Assembly (NCBI GenBank): GCA_963767685.1
Contig: CAVYEZ010000001.1
Span: 310,001 to 374,000 of the forward strand
DNA: 64,000 bases
Direction of reading: 5' to 3'
From: Trebonia sp963767685
GTDB lineage: Bacteria > Actinomycetota > Actinomycetes > Streptosporangiales > Streptosporangiaceae
Below, piece by piece: positions 49,711 to 58,244 of this stretch; the first letter of the stretch is position 1, and every line of letters starts with the position of its first letter. The notes beneath the pieces were generated by a model that was not told the origin of the DNA, did no database searches, and saw only the letters and a list, made by a program, of their open reading frames with translations. A program made the translations under genes and the position numbers.

Positions 49711-50679
49711 GTGACAGGCACAGGGGCAGGCCGTGCGGGGAGTAGCGGCACCAACGGGGCAGGCACGGCCGAGGAAGACGATCGCGGGGAAGCGGTCGCC
49801 GTCGCGGCGCGGGTCTCCCTCGCGGTCGCGGCGAAGGCGTCCGCGGAGAACTTTCCCGTCGCGCTGCGCGTGCTGCCGAAGCGCTGGCGTGCCCACCTGA
49901 CCGCGCTCTACGGCTTCGCCCGGCTGACGGACGACATCGGCGACGAGCCGTTGCCCGGCATGCCGCGCGACGCGACCCGGGAAACGATCACCGCGACCCG
50001 GCTCAAGCTCCTTGACGAGCTGCAGGGCGACGTGGCGCGGATCTACGACGACCAGGCGCCGGAGCCGGACCTGGAAGCCATCAAGGCGCTCAAGCGCACG
50101 GTCAAGGACTGCGCGATCCCGGCCAAGCCGTTCTACGACCTCATCCTGGCCAACCGCCAGGACCAGCTCGTGACCAGGTACGACACCTACCAGGAGCTCG
50201 AGGACTACTGCAAGCTGTCCGCGAACCCGGTCGGCGAGGTGGTCTTGTACATCATGGGGGCGGCGACCCCGGAGCGCATCGCGGCCTCCGATAGCATCTG
50301 CACTGCCCTGCAGGTCATCGAGCACACCCAGGACGTCGCGGAGGACCTCGCCAATGGCCGGATCTACCTGCCACGGCAGGACATGGACGCTTACCAGGTG
50401 ACGGAGGCGGACCTCGCGGAGAAGACCGCGAGCAAGCGGGTCACTGACCTCGTCAAGTTCGAGGCCGACCGCGCGCGGCGGCTGCTCGACGACGGCGCGC
50501 CGCTGGTCGGCACGCTGCCCGGCGCGGCCAGGCTCGCCATCGCCGGCTACGTGGCCGGCGGGCGCGCGACCCTGAAGGCGATCGAGGCCGGCGGCTACGA
50601 CGTCTTGCGGAGCACGCCGCGGCCGAGCAAGGCAGACACGCTCGCCATGATGGCGAGCTGTTACTTCAAGGGGAGGTGA
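49711..50679 (+). CDS. hpnC: Hydroxysqualene synthase HpnC
   Basis: HpnC converts presqualene diphosphate to hydroxysqualene. After a ~40-residue variable start the protein reads SAENFPVALRVLPKRWRAHL, ALYGFARLTDDIGDE with the first Asp-rich motif, and VIEHTQDVAEDLANGRIYLP with the second, ending in DVLRSTPRPSKADTLAMMAS. It belongs to the squalene/phytoene synthase superfamily; the tandem with hpnD and hpnE identifies it. GTG at 49711 is preferred over GTG at 49657, because the extra 18 codons have un-actinobacterial composition. First gene of the operon. Confidence 0.92.
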   Translation: MTGTGAGRAGSSGTNGAGTAEEDDRGEAVAVAARVSLAVAAKASAENFPVALRVLPKRWRAHLTALYGFARLTDDIGDEPLPGMPRDATRETITATRLKLLDELQGDVARIYDDQAPEPDLEAIKALKRTVKDCAIPAKPFYDLILANRQDQLVTRYDTYQELEDYCKLSANPVGEVVLYIMGAATPERIAASDSICTALQVIEHTQDVAEDLANGRIYLPRQDMDAYQVTEADLAEKTASKRVTDLVKFEADRARRLLDDGAPLVGTLPGAARLAIAGYVAGGRATLKAIEAGGYDVLRSTPRPSKADTLAMMASCYFKGR

Positions 50680-50681
50680 CG

Positions 50682-51635
50682 GTGAACGCCGACGAGGCCT
50701 ACGCCCAGTGCGAGCAGATCACCTGGGAGCAGGCAAGGAACTTTGCCTACGGCATCAGGCTGCTGCCGCCGGACAAGCGCCGTGCCCTCGCCGCGGTCTA
50801 CGCCTACGCGCGAAGGATCGATGACATCGGCGACGGCGACCTGCCGGCCGCGGAGAAGACGGCGCAGCTGGAAGCCGCCCGGCAGCAGGTGCAGGCCCTG
50901 GTCGCCCGGGTCAAGGGCGACAGCGCGGTCACGCTGGACGATACCGATCCCGTGCTCGTGGCGCTCACCGACACGGGCCGCCGCTTCCAGGTGCCGCTTG
51001 AGGCGTTCGAGGAGCTCATCGACGGCTGCCTCGCCGACGTCAACCAGGCGACCTACGAGACGTTCGACGACCTGCTCTGGTACTGCCGCTGCGTCGCGGG
51101 CAGCATCGGGCGGCTCAGCCTCGGCATCTACGGCGCCACCCACCCGGACAGCCAGCGCAAGCTGGCCGATGACCTCGGCGTCGCGCTCCAGCTGACGAAC
51201 ATCCTGCGCGACGTGCGCGAGGACTTCCTCAACAACCGCGTCTACCTGCCGAAGGAAGACCTGGACAAGTTCGGCATCGAGTTCGCGCCGTTCGGCTCGC
51301 CCGCGCCCTTCCCAAGCGAGACCATGCAGGCCAGGTTCGCGAACCTGGTCGAGTTCGAGGCCAACCGGGCCCGCGAGTGGTACGGCAGCGGGCTGCGGCT
51401 GCTCGCCACGATCGACCGGCGCAGCGCGGCGTGCACCGGCGCGATGGCGGGCATCTACCGTCGCCTGCTCGAGCGCATCGCGCGCAACCCGCACGCCGTC
51501 CTTGAGGGCCGCATGTCCCTGCCGGGCGGCGAGAAGGCCCTCGTCGCGGCGCAGGCCCTGGCCGGCTTCGACCGCTGGAAGTACCGCAAGGGAACCCAGG
51601 ACGCGGGCGCCCCCATTAAGGGAGCGCTGCGGTGA
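50682..51635 (+). CDS. hpnD: Presqualene diphosphate synthase HpnD
   Basis: HpnD condenses two farnesyl diphosphates to presqualene diphosphate. The trans-prenyl motifs are AVYAYARRIDDIGDGDL and TNILRDVREDFLNNRVYLP, with IYGATHPDSQRKLADDLG between. GTG at 50682 lies six bases after GGGGAGG and is better placed than the GTG at 50676, which abuts it. It begins two bases after the hpnC stop. The frame is intact and the last four bases overlap hpnE, so the genes are translationally coupled. Confidence 0.93.
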   Translation: MNADEAYAQCEQITWEQARNFAYGIRLLPPDKRRALAAVYAYARRIDDIGDGDLPAAEKTAQLEAARQQVQALVARVKGDSAVTLDDTDPVLVALTDTGRRFQVPLEAFEELIDGCLADVNQATYETFDDLLWYCRCVAGSIGRLSLGIYGATHPDSQRKLADDLGVALQLTNILRDVREDFLNNRVYLPKEDLDKFGIEFAPFGSPAPFPSETMQARFANLVEFEANRAREWYGSGLRLLATIDRRSAACTGAMAGIYRRLLERIARNPHAVLEGRMSLPGGEKALVAAQALAGFDRWKYRKGTQDAGAPIKGALR

Positions 51636-53173
51636 AGGTCGTCGTGGTGGGCGGCGGCCTGGCCGGCATCACCGCCGCGGTCGCCCTCGCGAAGGCGAAG
51701 CACGAGGTCACACTCCTGGAGGCCAAGCCGAGGCTGGGCGGCGCGACGATGTCGTTCAACCGCGACGGGCTGGTCATCGACACGGGCCAGCACGTGTTCC
51801 TGCGCTGCTGCACCGCCTACCGGGGCCTGCTTGACCGCCTCGGCGTGGCCGCGCACGCGCCGCTACAGCCCCGCTTCGACGTCACGGTCGTGGCGCCGGG
51901 CAAGCGGGCCGTCCTGAAGCGGCGCCGGGTACCCGCGCCGCTGCACATGCTGCCCGCCCTGTTCGGCTACCCGTTCCTGAACACGGCGGAACGGCTGCGG
52001 CTTGGGCGGGCCGCGCTCGCCTTCCGCCGCCTCAGCGAGGCCGACCCCAAGACGGACGAGGTCAGGCTCGGCGACTGGCTCGAAGCGCACGGGCAGGACG
52101 AGCGGACCCGGCGCGTGCTCTGGGACCTGTTCTCCGTCTCCTCGCTGAACGTCCCCGGTGACGACGCCAGCCTCGCCCTCGCCGCCGTCGTCGTGAAGAC
52201 CGGGCTGCTCGGCGACGCCGACGCGGCGGACATCGGCGTGCCCGCGCTGCCGCTCGGCGAGTTGCACGGCACCGCGGCCGCCCGCTTGCTCGGCAAGCTC
52301 GGCGCGACGGTCCGTCTGCAGGCGAAGGTCGCCGCGATCGAGCTCACGGGCGAGCAGACCGACGGCGCCTTCCGCATCGAGCTGGCGCGCTCCGACGCTG
52401 ACAGCGACGACGCGGGGGAGGACTTGATCGCGGACGCCGTCGTGCTCGCGGTGCCCCACGAGCAGGCCGCGACGCTGGTCCCGGCGGGCGCGCTGCCCGC
52501 GGAGACCGTCGACGGCTGGGCCGGCCTCGGCGCCGCCCCGATCGTGAACGTGCACGTCATCTACGACCGCAAGGTGATGGACGTCCCGTTCGCGGCCGCC
52601 GTCGACTCCCCGGTGCAGTGGGTGTTCGACCGGACGCGCATCTCCGGCATGCACGCGCGCGGCGACGAGGGCCAGTACCTGGCGATCTCGCTGTCGGCCG
52701 CCGACGAGTACGCGAACGCGCCGGTCGCCGAGCTGCGCGAGAAGTTCGTGCCCGCGCTCGCCGAGCTGTTCCCCGCGGCCAAGGAAGCGACCGTGACCGA
52801 GTTCTTCGTCACCCGTGAGAAGCGGGCGACGTTCCGCCAGGTGCCGGGCACCGCCAAGCTGCGCCCGAAGGCCGCGACCGCGCTGCCCGGCCTGGTGCTG
52901 GCGGGCTCGTGGACCGACACCGGCTGGCCCGACACGATGGAGGGGGCGGTTCGCAGCGGCCTGAACGCGGTGATCGCGCTGCACGAGGGGGCACCCCTAG
53001 GCACAGACGCAACTGTTAACGATATCGTTAACAGTTCAGCCGAACCGGTAACTGACTCCGGAGCAGATCCCGAAGCCTCAGAAACTGACGGCGACCGGGA
53101 AACGGCAAATGAAGTGACCGAAGTGAATACCGAAGTAGAGATCGAAGCGGATGAGAGGGAGGTGCGCTCGTGA
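51632..53173 (+). CDS. hpnE: Hydroxysqualene reductase / squalene-associated FAD oxidoreductase HpnE
   Basis: HpnE reduces hydroxysqualene to squalene. The FAD-binding start is KVVVVGGGLAGITAAVALAK, followed by LLEAKPRLGGATMSFNRDGL and IDTGQHVFLRCCTAYRGLL. The end of the conserved part is GLVLAGSWTDTGWPDTMEGA, then VRSGLNAVIAL. Beyond it lies an acidic, AT-richer tail of about 60 residues unlike the rest of the protein, which includes the perfect palindrome at 53011-53036. The gene overlaps hpnD by four bases and the next gene by four bases. The frame is intact. Confidence 0.92.
   Translation: MKVVVVGGGLAGITAAVALAKAKHEVTLLEAKPRLGGATMSFNRDGLVIDTGQHVFLRCCTAYRGLLDRLGVAAHAPLQPRFDVTVVAPGKRAVLKRRRVPAPLHMLPALFGYPFLNTAERLRLGRAALAFRRLSEADPKTDEVRLGDWLEAHGQDERTRRVLWDLFSVSSLNVPGDDASLALAAVVVKTGLLGDADAADIGVPALPLGELHGTAAARLLGKLGATVRLQAKVAAIELTGEQTDGAFRIELARSDADSDDAGEDLIADAVVLAVPHEQAATLVPAGALPAETVDGWAGLGAAPIVNVHVIYDRKVMDVPFAAAVDSPVQWVFDRTRISGMHARGDEGQYLAISLSAADEYANAPVAELREKFVPALAELFPAAKEATVTEFFVTREKRATFRQVPGTAKLRPKAATALPGLVLAGSWTDTGWPDTMEGAVRSGLNAVIALHEGAPLGTDATVNDIVNSSAEPVTDSGADPEASETDGDRETANEVTEVNTEVEIEADEREVRS
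53011..53036. promoter_or_regulatory. Perfect 26-base palindrome inside the 3' end of hpnE
   Basis: The half-site AACTGTTAACGAT is followed directly by its exact reverse complement. At about 31% GC it stands out sharply against its surroundings. It lies about 135 bases before the prenyl synthase start. It resembles an operator for a dimeric (TetR/GntR-like) regulator. It could also fold as an RNA hairpin. Confidence 0.55.
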
Positions 53174-54186
53174 CGGTCGTGATGCCCGCTGGCGTCGCCG
53201 TGGCGCGTGACCTGGTCGGCCCGGCCACGGAGGCCGCGATCAACCGGCTGAGCCCCCGCGTTCGCCGGGTGGCCGCCTACCACTACGGCCTCGCCGACGC
53301 GCAAGGCAACCCGGTGCGCGTGGGAAGCGGCAAGGCGCTGCGTCCCGCGCTCGCCCTGCTCTCCGCCCGGGCCGCGGGCGTGGCCCCCGAGCGCGGTGTC
53401 AGCGCCGCGGTCGCGGTCGAGCTGGTGCACAACTTCTCGCTGCTGCACGACGACATCATGGACGGTGACACTGAGCGGCGGCACCGCCCGACCGCCTGGA
53501 CCGTTTTCGGCGTGGGGGCGGCGATCCTGGCCGGCGACGCGATGCTCGCCCTGGCGAACGACCTGCTGCTTGAGGACACCGCGCCCGGTGGCCTGTGGGC
53601 GGCGCGCTGCCTGTCCACCGCGGTGCAGCGGCTGATCGCCGGGCAGGGCGAGGACCTCGCGTTCGAGGAGCGCGGCGACGTGACGCTGCCCGAGTGCATC
53701 GAGATGGCCGGCGACAAGACGGCCGCGCTGATGGCCTGTGCCTGCACGATCGGCGCAGTCCACGTGGGCGCGCCGCCCGAGCTCGCCATGGGCCTGGCCG
53801 AGTTCGGCGGGCACGTCGGCCTGGCGTTCCAGCTGACCGACGACCTGCTCGGCATCTGGGGGGCGCCGGAGGTGACCGGCAAGCCAGTCATGGCCGACCT
53901 CCGCGCGCGGAAGAAGTCGCTGCCCGTCGTGGCCGCGCTGACCAGCGGCGCCCCGGAGGCCGTCGAGCTGAAGGCGCTGCTCGCGCGCGAGGACGAGCTG
54001 TCCGAGGACGACCTGGTCCGTTCCGCCGACCTCATCGCCGCCGCCGGCGGCAAGGCGTGGGCGGAGAAGGAGGCCGACGACCGCCTGGCGGCCGCCGCCG
54101 CCTCGCTCGACGACATCGGCGTGCCCGCCGAGGTCCGCGGCGAGTTCCTGGCAATCGCCGAATTCATCACCGCTCGCCAGTGGTAA
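53170..54186 (+). CDS. Trans-isoprenyl diphosphate synthase (FPP/GGPP synthase type)
   Basis: It makes the linear prenyl diphosphate, most likely farnesyl diphosphate, for squalene synthesis. The first Asp-rich motif is HNFSLLHDDIMDGDTERRHR and the second is LAFQLTDDLLGIWGAPEVTG. Substrate-binding residues lie in GSGKALRPALALL. Chain length cannot be fixed from sequence alone. GTG at 53170 shares four bases with the hpnE stop and has GGGAGG ahead of it. The frame is intact. This member sits within many actinobacterial hopanoid operons. Confidence 0.9.
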   Translation: MTVVMPAGVAVARDLVGPATEAAINRLSPRVRRVAAYHYGLADAQGNPVRVGSGKALRPALALLSARAAGVAPERGVSAAVAVELVHNFSLLHDDIMDGDTERRHRPTAWTVFGVGAAILAGDAMLALANDLLLEDTAPGGLWAARCLSTAVQRLIAGQGEDLAFEERGDVTLPECIEMAGDKTAALMACACTIGAVHVGAPPELAMGLAEFGGHVGLAFQLTDDLLGIWGAPEVTGKPVMADLRARKKSLPVVAALTSGAPEAVELKALLAREDELSEDDLVRSADLIAAAGGKAWAEKEADDRLAAAAASLDDIGVPAEVRGEFLAIAEFITARQW

Positions 54187-54205
54187 CGCTAGGAGCAGCA
54201 GGACA

Positions 54206-56302
54206 ATGACAACGGCAGTCCGCCGGGCGCCGACGCGCGGCACGGAAGCGGAGGGCGCCCGGCGCAGCGCCGGCGCCACCGCCGGGAACACCGAATCCGG
54301 AATGACCGCATCCGGAATGCCAGGTACGGCCGGCATGGACAGCGCCGGCCCCGGTGACCTGGACCAGCTGGCCGCGGCCACGCTCGCCAAGGCCCGCGAC
54401 CACCTGCTCGGCCTCCAGGACCCGCGCGGCTGGTGGATCGGCGAGCTTGAGACCAACGTGACGATGGACGCCGAGGACGTCTTGCTCAGGCACTTCCTCG
54501 GCATCCTGACCAAGACGGACGCCGCGGAGACGGCCGTGTGGATCCGCTCGCAGCAGCGCGAGGACGGCACCTGGGCGAACTTCTACGGCGGCCCCGGCGA
54601 CCTGTCCACCACGGTCGAGGCCTACGTCGCGCTCAAGCTGGCGGGCGACGACCCCGACGCCGAGCACATGAAGCGCGCGGCCGCCTGGATCACCAGCCAG
54701 GGCGGCGTGACCGCGACCAGGGTCTTCACCCGGATCTGGCTGGCCCTCTCCGGCCTGTGGTCGTGGGATGACCTGCCGGTGATCCCGCCGGAGATCATCT
54801 ACCTGCCGTCGTGGTTCCCGCTGAACATCTACGACTGGGGCTGCTGGGCCAGGCAGACGGTGGTCGCGCTCGCGGTCGTCGCCTCCTTCAAGCCGAGCAA
54901 GCCGCTGCCGTTCCCGATCGACGAGCTGTACGCCCGGGTCCCGGGCAAGCACCCCAAGGCCCGGCAGCACGACGCCTGGTCCGTCGCGTTCAACAGCCTC
55001 GACAAGGCGCTGCACAAGCTCGAGCCCAGGCTGCCGAAGAACGCCAGGCGCGCCGCGCAGCGGCGGTGCATCGACTGGATCATCGCCCGCCAGGAGGCCG
55101 ACGGCTGCTGGGGCGGCATCCAGCCGCCGTGGGTGTACTCGATCATGGCGCTGTACCTGATGGGCTACGGCCTGGACAATCCGGTCGTGCAGAAGGCCAT
55201 CGACGGCCTTGAGGACTTCACGATCCGTGAGGACGGCATGCGCCGCCTGGAGGCGTGCCAGTCCCCGGTCTGGGACACCATCCTGTCCATGACAGCGCTT
55301 GAGGACGCGGGCCTGCCCCCCGACCACGACGCCCTCACCCGGGCCGCGCACTGGGTACTCGACGAGGAGGTCAAGCAGCCGGGGGACTGGCAGGTCCGCC
55401 GCCCGCACACCGCGCCGGGCGGCTGGGCGTTCGAGTTCCAGAACGACAACTACGCCGACACCGACGACACCGCCGAGGTGATCCTCGCCCTGCGGCGGCT
55501 CGACCTCAAGGAACGGACGCCGGAGAATCGCGCCGCGATCCGCCGCGGCCTGCGCTGGCTCGAAGGCATGCAGTGCAAGGACGGCGGCTGGGGCGCGTTC
55601 GACGCGGACAACACCCGCGAGCTGATCAACAAGCTGCCGTTCTGTGACTTCGGCGCCGTCATCGACCCGCCAAGCGCCGACGTCACCGCGCACGTCGTCG
55701 AGGCGTTCGCCGCCGAGGGCCTCGCCGCGGAGACCGCCTGCAGGCGCGGCGTGATCTGGCTGCTGAAGAACCAGGAAGCGGACGGCTCCTGGTTCGGCCG
55801 CTGGGGCGCGAACTACCTCTACGGGACCGGCGCGGTGGTTCCCGCGCTCATCGCGGCCGGCGTCAAGCCGGGCAAGCCGCAGATCCGCAAGGCGGTCGCC
55901 TGGCTCGAATCGGTGCAGAACGACGACGGCGGCTGGGGTGAGGACCTGCGCTCCTACGATGACCCGAAGGGGTGGTCGGCCAAGGGCGCGTCCACCGCCT
56001 CGCAGACCGCGTGGGCCCTGCTGGCGCTGCTCGCGGCGGGCGAGCGCGACAGCGCGGCGACGGAGCGCGGCCTGCGCTGGCTGGCGAGCACCCAGCGCGC
56101 CGACGGCACCTGGGACGAGCCCTACTTCACCGGGACCGGCTTCCCGCGCGACTTCTACCTGAACTACCACCTGTACCGGCTGGCGTTCCCGGTTTCCGCT
56201 CTCGGCCGCTTTATATCGGGGGTGCGGGGGTCGTCCCCTACAAGTCAACAGAGTCGGTTCGTCGGGGGTGCGGGGGGTCGTCCCCCGCAAGGCGCAGAGT
56301 AG
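54206..56302 (+). CDS. shc: Squalene-hopene cyclase with read-through C-terminus
   Basis: Shc cyclises squalene to hopene and hopanol at the membrane. ATG at 54206 follows AGGAGCAG. Several QW motifs are visible (QQREDGTWANFYGG, QNDDGGWGEDLR, STQRADGTWDE). The catalytic acid motif is DTDDTAEV. The entrance and core region GWGAFDADNTRELINKLPF is present. The usual end is near FYLNYHLYRLAFPVSALGRF. The frame then crosses two tandem copies of a G-run repeat, adding about 30 residues (SGVRGSSPTSQQSRFVGGAG), before the stop. The extension is probably neutral. Confidence 0.95.
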   Translation: MTTAVRRAPTRGTEAEGARRSAGATAGNTESGMTASGMPGTAGMDSAGPGDLDQLAAATLAKARDHLLGLQDPRGWWIGELETNVTMDAEDVLLRHFLGILTKTDAAETAVWIRSQQREDGTWANFYGGPGDLSTTVEAYVALKLAGDDPDAEHMKRAAAWITSQGGVTATRVFTRIWLALSGLWSWDDLPVIPPEIIYLPSWFPLNIYDWGCWARQTVVALAVVASFKPSKPLPFPIDELYARVPGKHPKARQHDAWSVAFNSLDKALHKLEPRLPKNARRAAQRRCIDWIIARQEADGCWGGIQPPWVYSIMALYLMGYGLDNPVVQKAIDGLEDFTIREDGMRRLEACQSPVWDTILSMTALEDAGLPPDHDALTRAAHWVLDEEVKQPGDWQVRRPHTAPGGWAFEFQNDNYADTDDTAEVILALRRLDLKERTPENRAAIRRGLRWLEGMQCKDGGWGAFDADNTRELINKLPFCDFGAVIDPPSADVTAHVVEAFAAEGLAAETACRRGVIWLLKNQEADGSWFGRWGANYLYGTGAVVPALIAAGVKPGKPQIRKAVAWLESVQNDDGGWGEDLRSYDDPKGWSAKGASTASQTAWALLALLAAGERDSAATERGLRWLASTQRADGTWDEPYFTGTGFPRDFYLNYHLYRLAFPVSALGRFISGVRGSSPTSQQSRFVGGAGGRPPQGAE
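56217..56290 (+). repeat. Two tandem copies of the dispersed G-run repeat at the shc 3' end
   Basis: Copy 1 (56217-56243) reads CGGGGGTGCGGGGGTCGTCC and copy 2 (56263-56290) reads CGGGGGTGCGGGGGGTCGTC, each followed by C-run and CAA. They are 46 bases apart. Close relatives lie downstream of rpsO and rpiB. Confidence 0.7.
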
Positions 56303-56322
56303 ATACGTGAGGGGTACCTTGC

Positions 56323-56983
56323 ATGACTGAAACCATTCCGCAGCCGCGCACCGCGGCGGCGGACCACATCGAGGACGGCGCGCCTGAGTCTGCAAAACCG
56401 GGCCTGCTCGTCCTCGCGCCGCTGCGGCTCGAGGCCAACGCCGTCCGACGCGGCCTTACCAACCCGACCAGCCGCGTCCTGCAGACCGGCGTGGGCGCCG
56501 CCCGGGCGAGACGGTCGGCGGGCAAGAGGCAGCCGCATCCGTTCGGTGCGATGGTCGTGATGGGGACGGCGGCGGGGCTCGGCGACGACCTCAGCCCGGG
56601 TGACCTGGTCGTGGCTTCCGAAGTGACCGACGGCGAGACCACCGTCGCGCTGCCCGGTGCCGGCCTGCTGGCGGCGGAACTGCGCCGGGCGGGCCTGTCC
56701 GCCCGCGCCGGACGGCTCATCACCGTGCCCAAGCTAGTGAAGTCCGCGGACCGGCTCCGGCTTGCGACCGGGGGCTACCTCGCCGCCGACATGGAGACGG
56801 CCGCCCTGCTCGGCGCCGCCGACGGGCGTCCCGTGGCGGTCATCCGCGCGGTGTCCGACACCGGCCTGGATTTGGGAATACTGCGCCCCGGCATGGTCGA
56901 GCGGCGGGATCGCGGCTTTGCGGGCGCTGCGCAAGGCGGCGCCGGTCGCGGAGAAGTGGGCCGCCGCCTGCCGCGAGCGCACC
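56323..56983 (+). CDS. hpnG: Hopanoid-associated phosphorylase HpnG (one frame change; joined to IspH)
   Basis: HpnG removes adenine from adenosylhopane to give ribosylhopane. The protein starts MTETIPQPRTAAADHIEDGA and shows LLVLAPLRLEANAVRRGL, QTGVGAARARRSAG, GAMVVMGTAAGLGDDLSPGD and YLAADMETAALLGAADGRPV, a nucleoside-phosphorylase pattern. A frame change near 56905 leads to GGIAALRALRKAAPVAEKWA. In the corrected frame there is no stop before the IspH part, so HpnG and IspH read as one polypeptide. I set the boundary at the last HpnG-like residues. Confidence 0.82.
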
Positions 56984-57901
56984 GTGCTGCTCGCCGGGCC
57001 GCGGTCGTTCTGCGCGGGCGTCGAGCGGGCCATCGAGATCGTGGAGCGGGCGCTTGAGATGCGCGGCGCCCCCGTCTACGTGCGCAAGCAGATCGTGCAC
57101 AACACCCGCGTGGTCTCCGACCTCGAGCAGCGCGGCGCGGTGTTCGTCGACGAGCTCGACGAGGTGCCGGACGGCGCGACGGTGGTGTTCTCCGCGCACG
57201 GCGTGTCACCCGCGGTCCGCGACGACGCCTCGGGGCGCGGCCTTTCCGTCATCGACGCGACCTGCCCGCTGGTGTCGAAGGTGCACGCCGAGGCGCGGCG
57301 CTTCGCCCGCGAGGGCTACACGGTCGCGCTGATCGGGCACGCCGGCCACGAGGAGGTCGAGGGCACGCTCGGCGAGGCCCCGTCCTCGACCGTGCTGGTG
57401 CAGACGGCGGCCGACGTCGCCGCGCTGAACGTGGACGACCCGGCCAAGATCGCCTACCTGATGCAGACCACGCTCGCGATCGACGAGGCGGCCGACGTGG
57501 CCGGCGCGCTGCGCGAGAAGTTCCCGCAGATGCGCGCGCCGGGCTCGGACGACATCTGTTACGCGACGACCAACCGCCAGGCCGCCGTGCGCAACGTGGC
57601 CGCGGAAGCCGACATCGTGCTCGTCGCCGGCTCAGCGAACTCGTCCAACTCGGTGCGGCTCGTCGAGCGCTCCGTGCGGGCGGGGACGCCCGCGCACCTC
57701 ATCGACGGCGCGACCGACATCGACGTGTCCTGGCTGTCCGGTGCGTCGGTGGTCGGCCTCACGGCGGGCGCCTCGGCGCCGCCCGCGGTCGTCAGCGAGA
57801 TCATCGAGGCCCTGTCCGGTCTCGGCAAGGTCACGGTTACGGAACGAGTGACCACGACGGAATCGGTCCAGTTCGGCCTGCCGCGCGAGGTGCGCGGCTA
57901 A
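56984..57901 (+). CDS. ispH: 4-hydroxy-3-methylbut-2-enyl diphosphate reductase IspH (apparently fused to HpnG)
   Basis: IspH performs the last MEP-pathway step, giving IPP and DMAPP. The three cluster cysteines lie in LLAGPRSFCAGVERAIEIVE, VIDATCPLVSKVHAEARRF and DDICYATTNRQAAVRNVAAE. RKQIVHNTRVVSDLEQRGAV and GHAGHEEVEGTLGEAPSS are family marks. If it is separate, the only start near the conserved N-terminus is GTG at 56984, which has no ribosome site. The simplest reading is a fusion with HpnG. It ends the hopanoid operon and is followed by a strong terminator. Confidence 0.9.
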   Translation: MLLAGPRSFCAGVERAIEIVERALEMRGAPVYVRKQIVHNTRVVSDLEQRGAVFVDELDEVPDGATVVFSAHGVSPAVRDDASGRGLSVIDATCPLVSKVHAEARRFAREGYTVALIGHAGHEEVEGTLGEAPSSTVLVQTAADVAALNVDDPAKIAYLMQTTLAIDEAADVAGALREKFPQMRAPGSDDICYATTNRQAAVRNVAAEADIVLVAGSANSSNSVRLVERSVRAGTPAHLIDGATDIDVSWLSGASVVGLTAGASAPPAVVSEIIEALSGLGKVTVTERVTTTESVQFGLPREVRG

Positions 57902-57952
57902 CTACGATCGTCAGGGCCCGCGCGTAATCGCGGTCGTCAACGGCCTGATCAG

Positions 57953-57982
57953 AAAAGCCGGGCGCTAACCCGCCCGGCTTTT
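57953..57982 (+). terminator. Hopanoid operon terminator
   Basis: AAAAGCCGGGCG (57953-57964) and CGCCCGGCTTTT (57971-57982) form a perfect 12-bp stem with loop CTAACC and a T-run in the stem end, about 50 bases after ispH. ATATTTCATGAAA follows, as after the pepN terminator. Confidence 0.85.
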
Positions 57983-58100
57983 CATATATTTCATGAAATC
58001 GGAATCATCTTTTGATCTTGCCCTCGACAGCCGCCGAGTTGCGGTTGCTTCGTAGCTAGGGCTCAGAAACTCTTCAGGAATCAGCGCCAGCATGTTCCCT

Positions 58101-58216
58101 GGCGCGGACGTCGCGCGGGGTTTGATTGCGCTCCCCTGGCGCGACGTCTCCGCGCCGCCATTGCCAACGGGGGGCAGCCCCCGCAAATCCCGGCGTGGGG
58201 CCGATCCCCACGCCGG
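58101..58216 (+). promoter_or_regulatory. Structured leader upstream of the ABC permease
   Basis: GGCGCGGACGTCGCGC near 58100 pairs with GCGCGACGTCTCCGCGCC near 58138 with a small bulge, and CCGGCGTGGGG (58190-58200) pairs perfectly with CCCCACGCCGG (58206-58216) around CCGAT. A G-run/C-run element lies between them. It may be a leader structure or an accumulation of small repeats. Confidence 0.45.
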
Positions 58217-58244
58217 AATAAAGCTGAGTCCGCTGAGGAGTCTG

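Noticed and set aside
54167..56395. A 742-codon minus-strand frame opposite shc
   Set aside because: Mirror of a high-GC gene with no recognisable domain.
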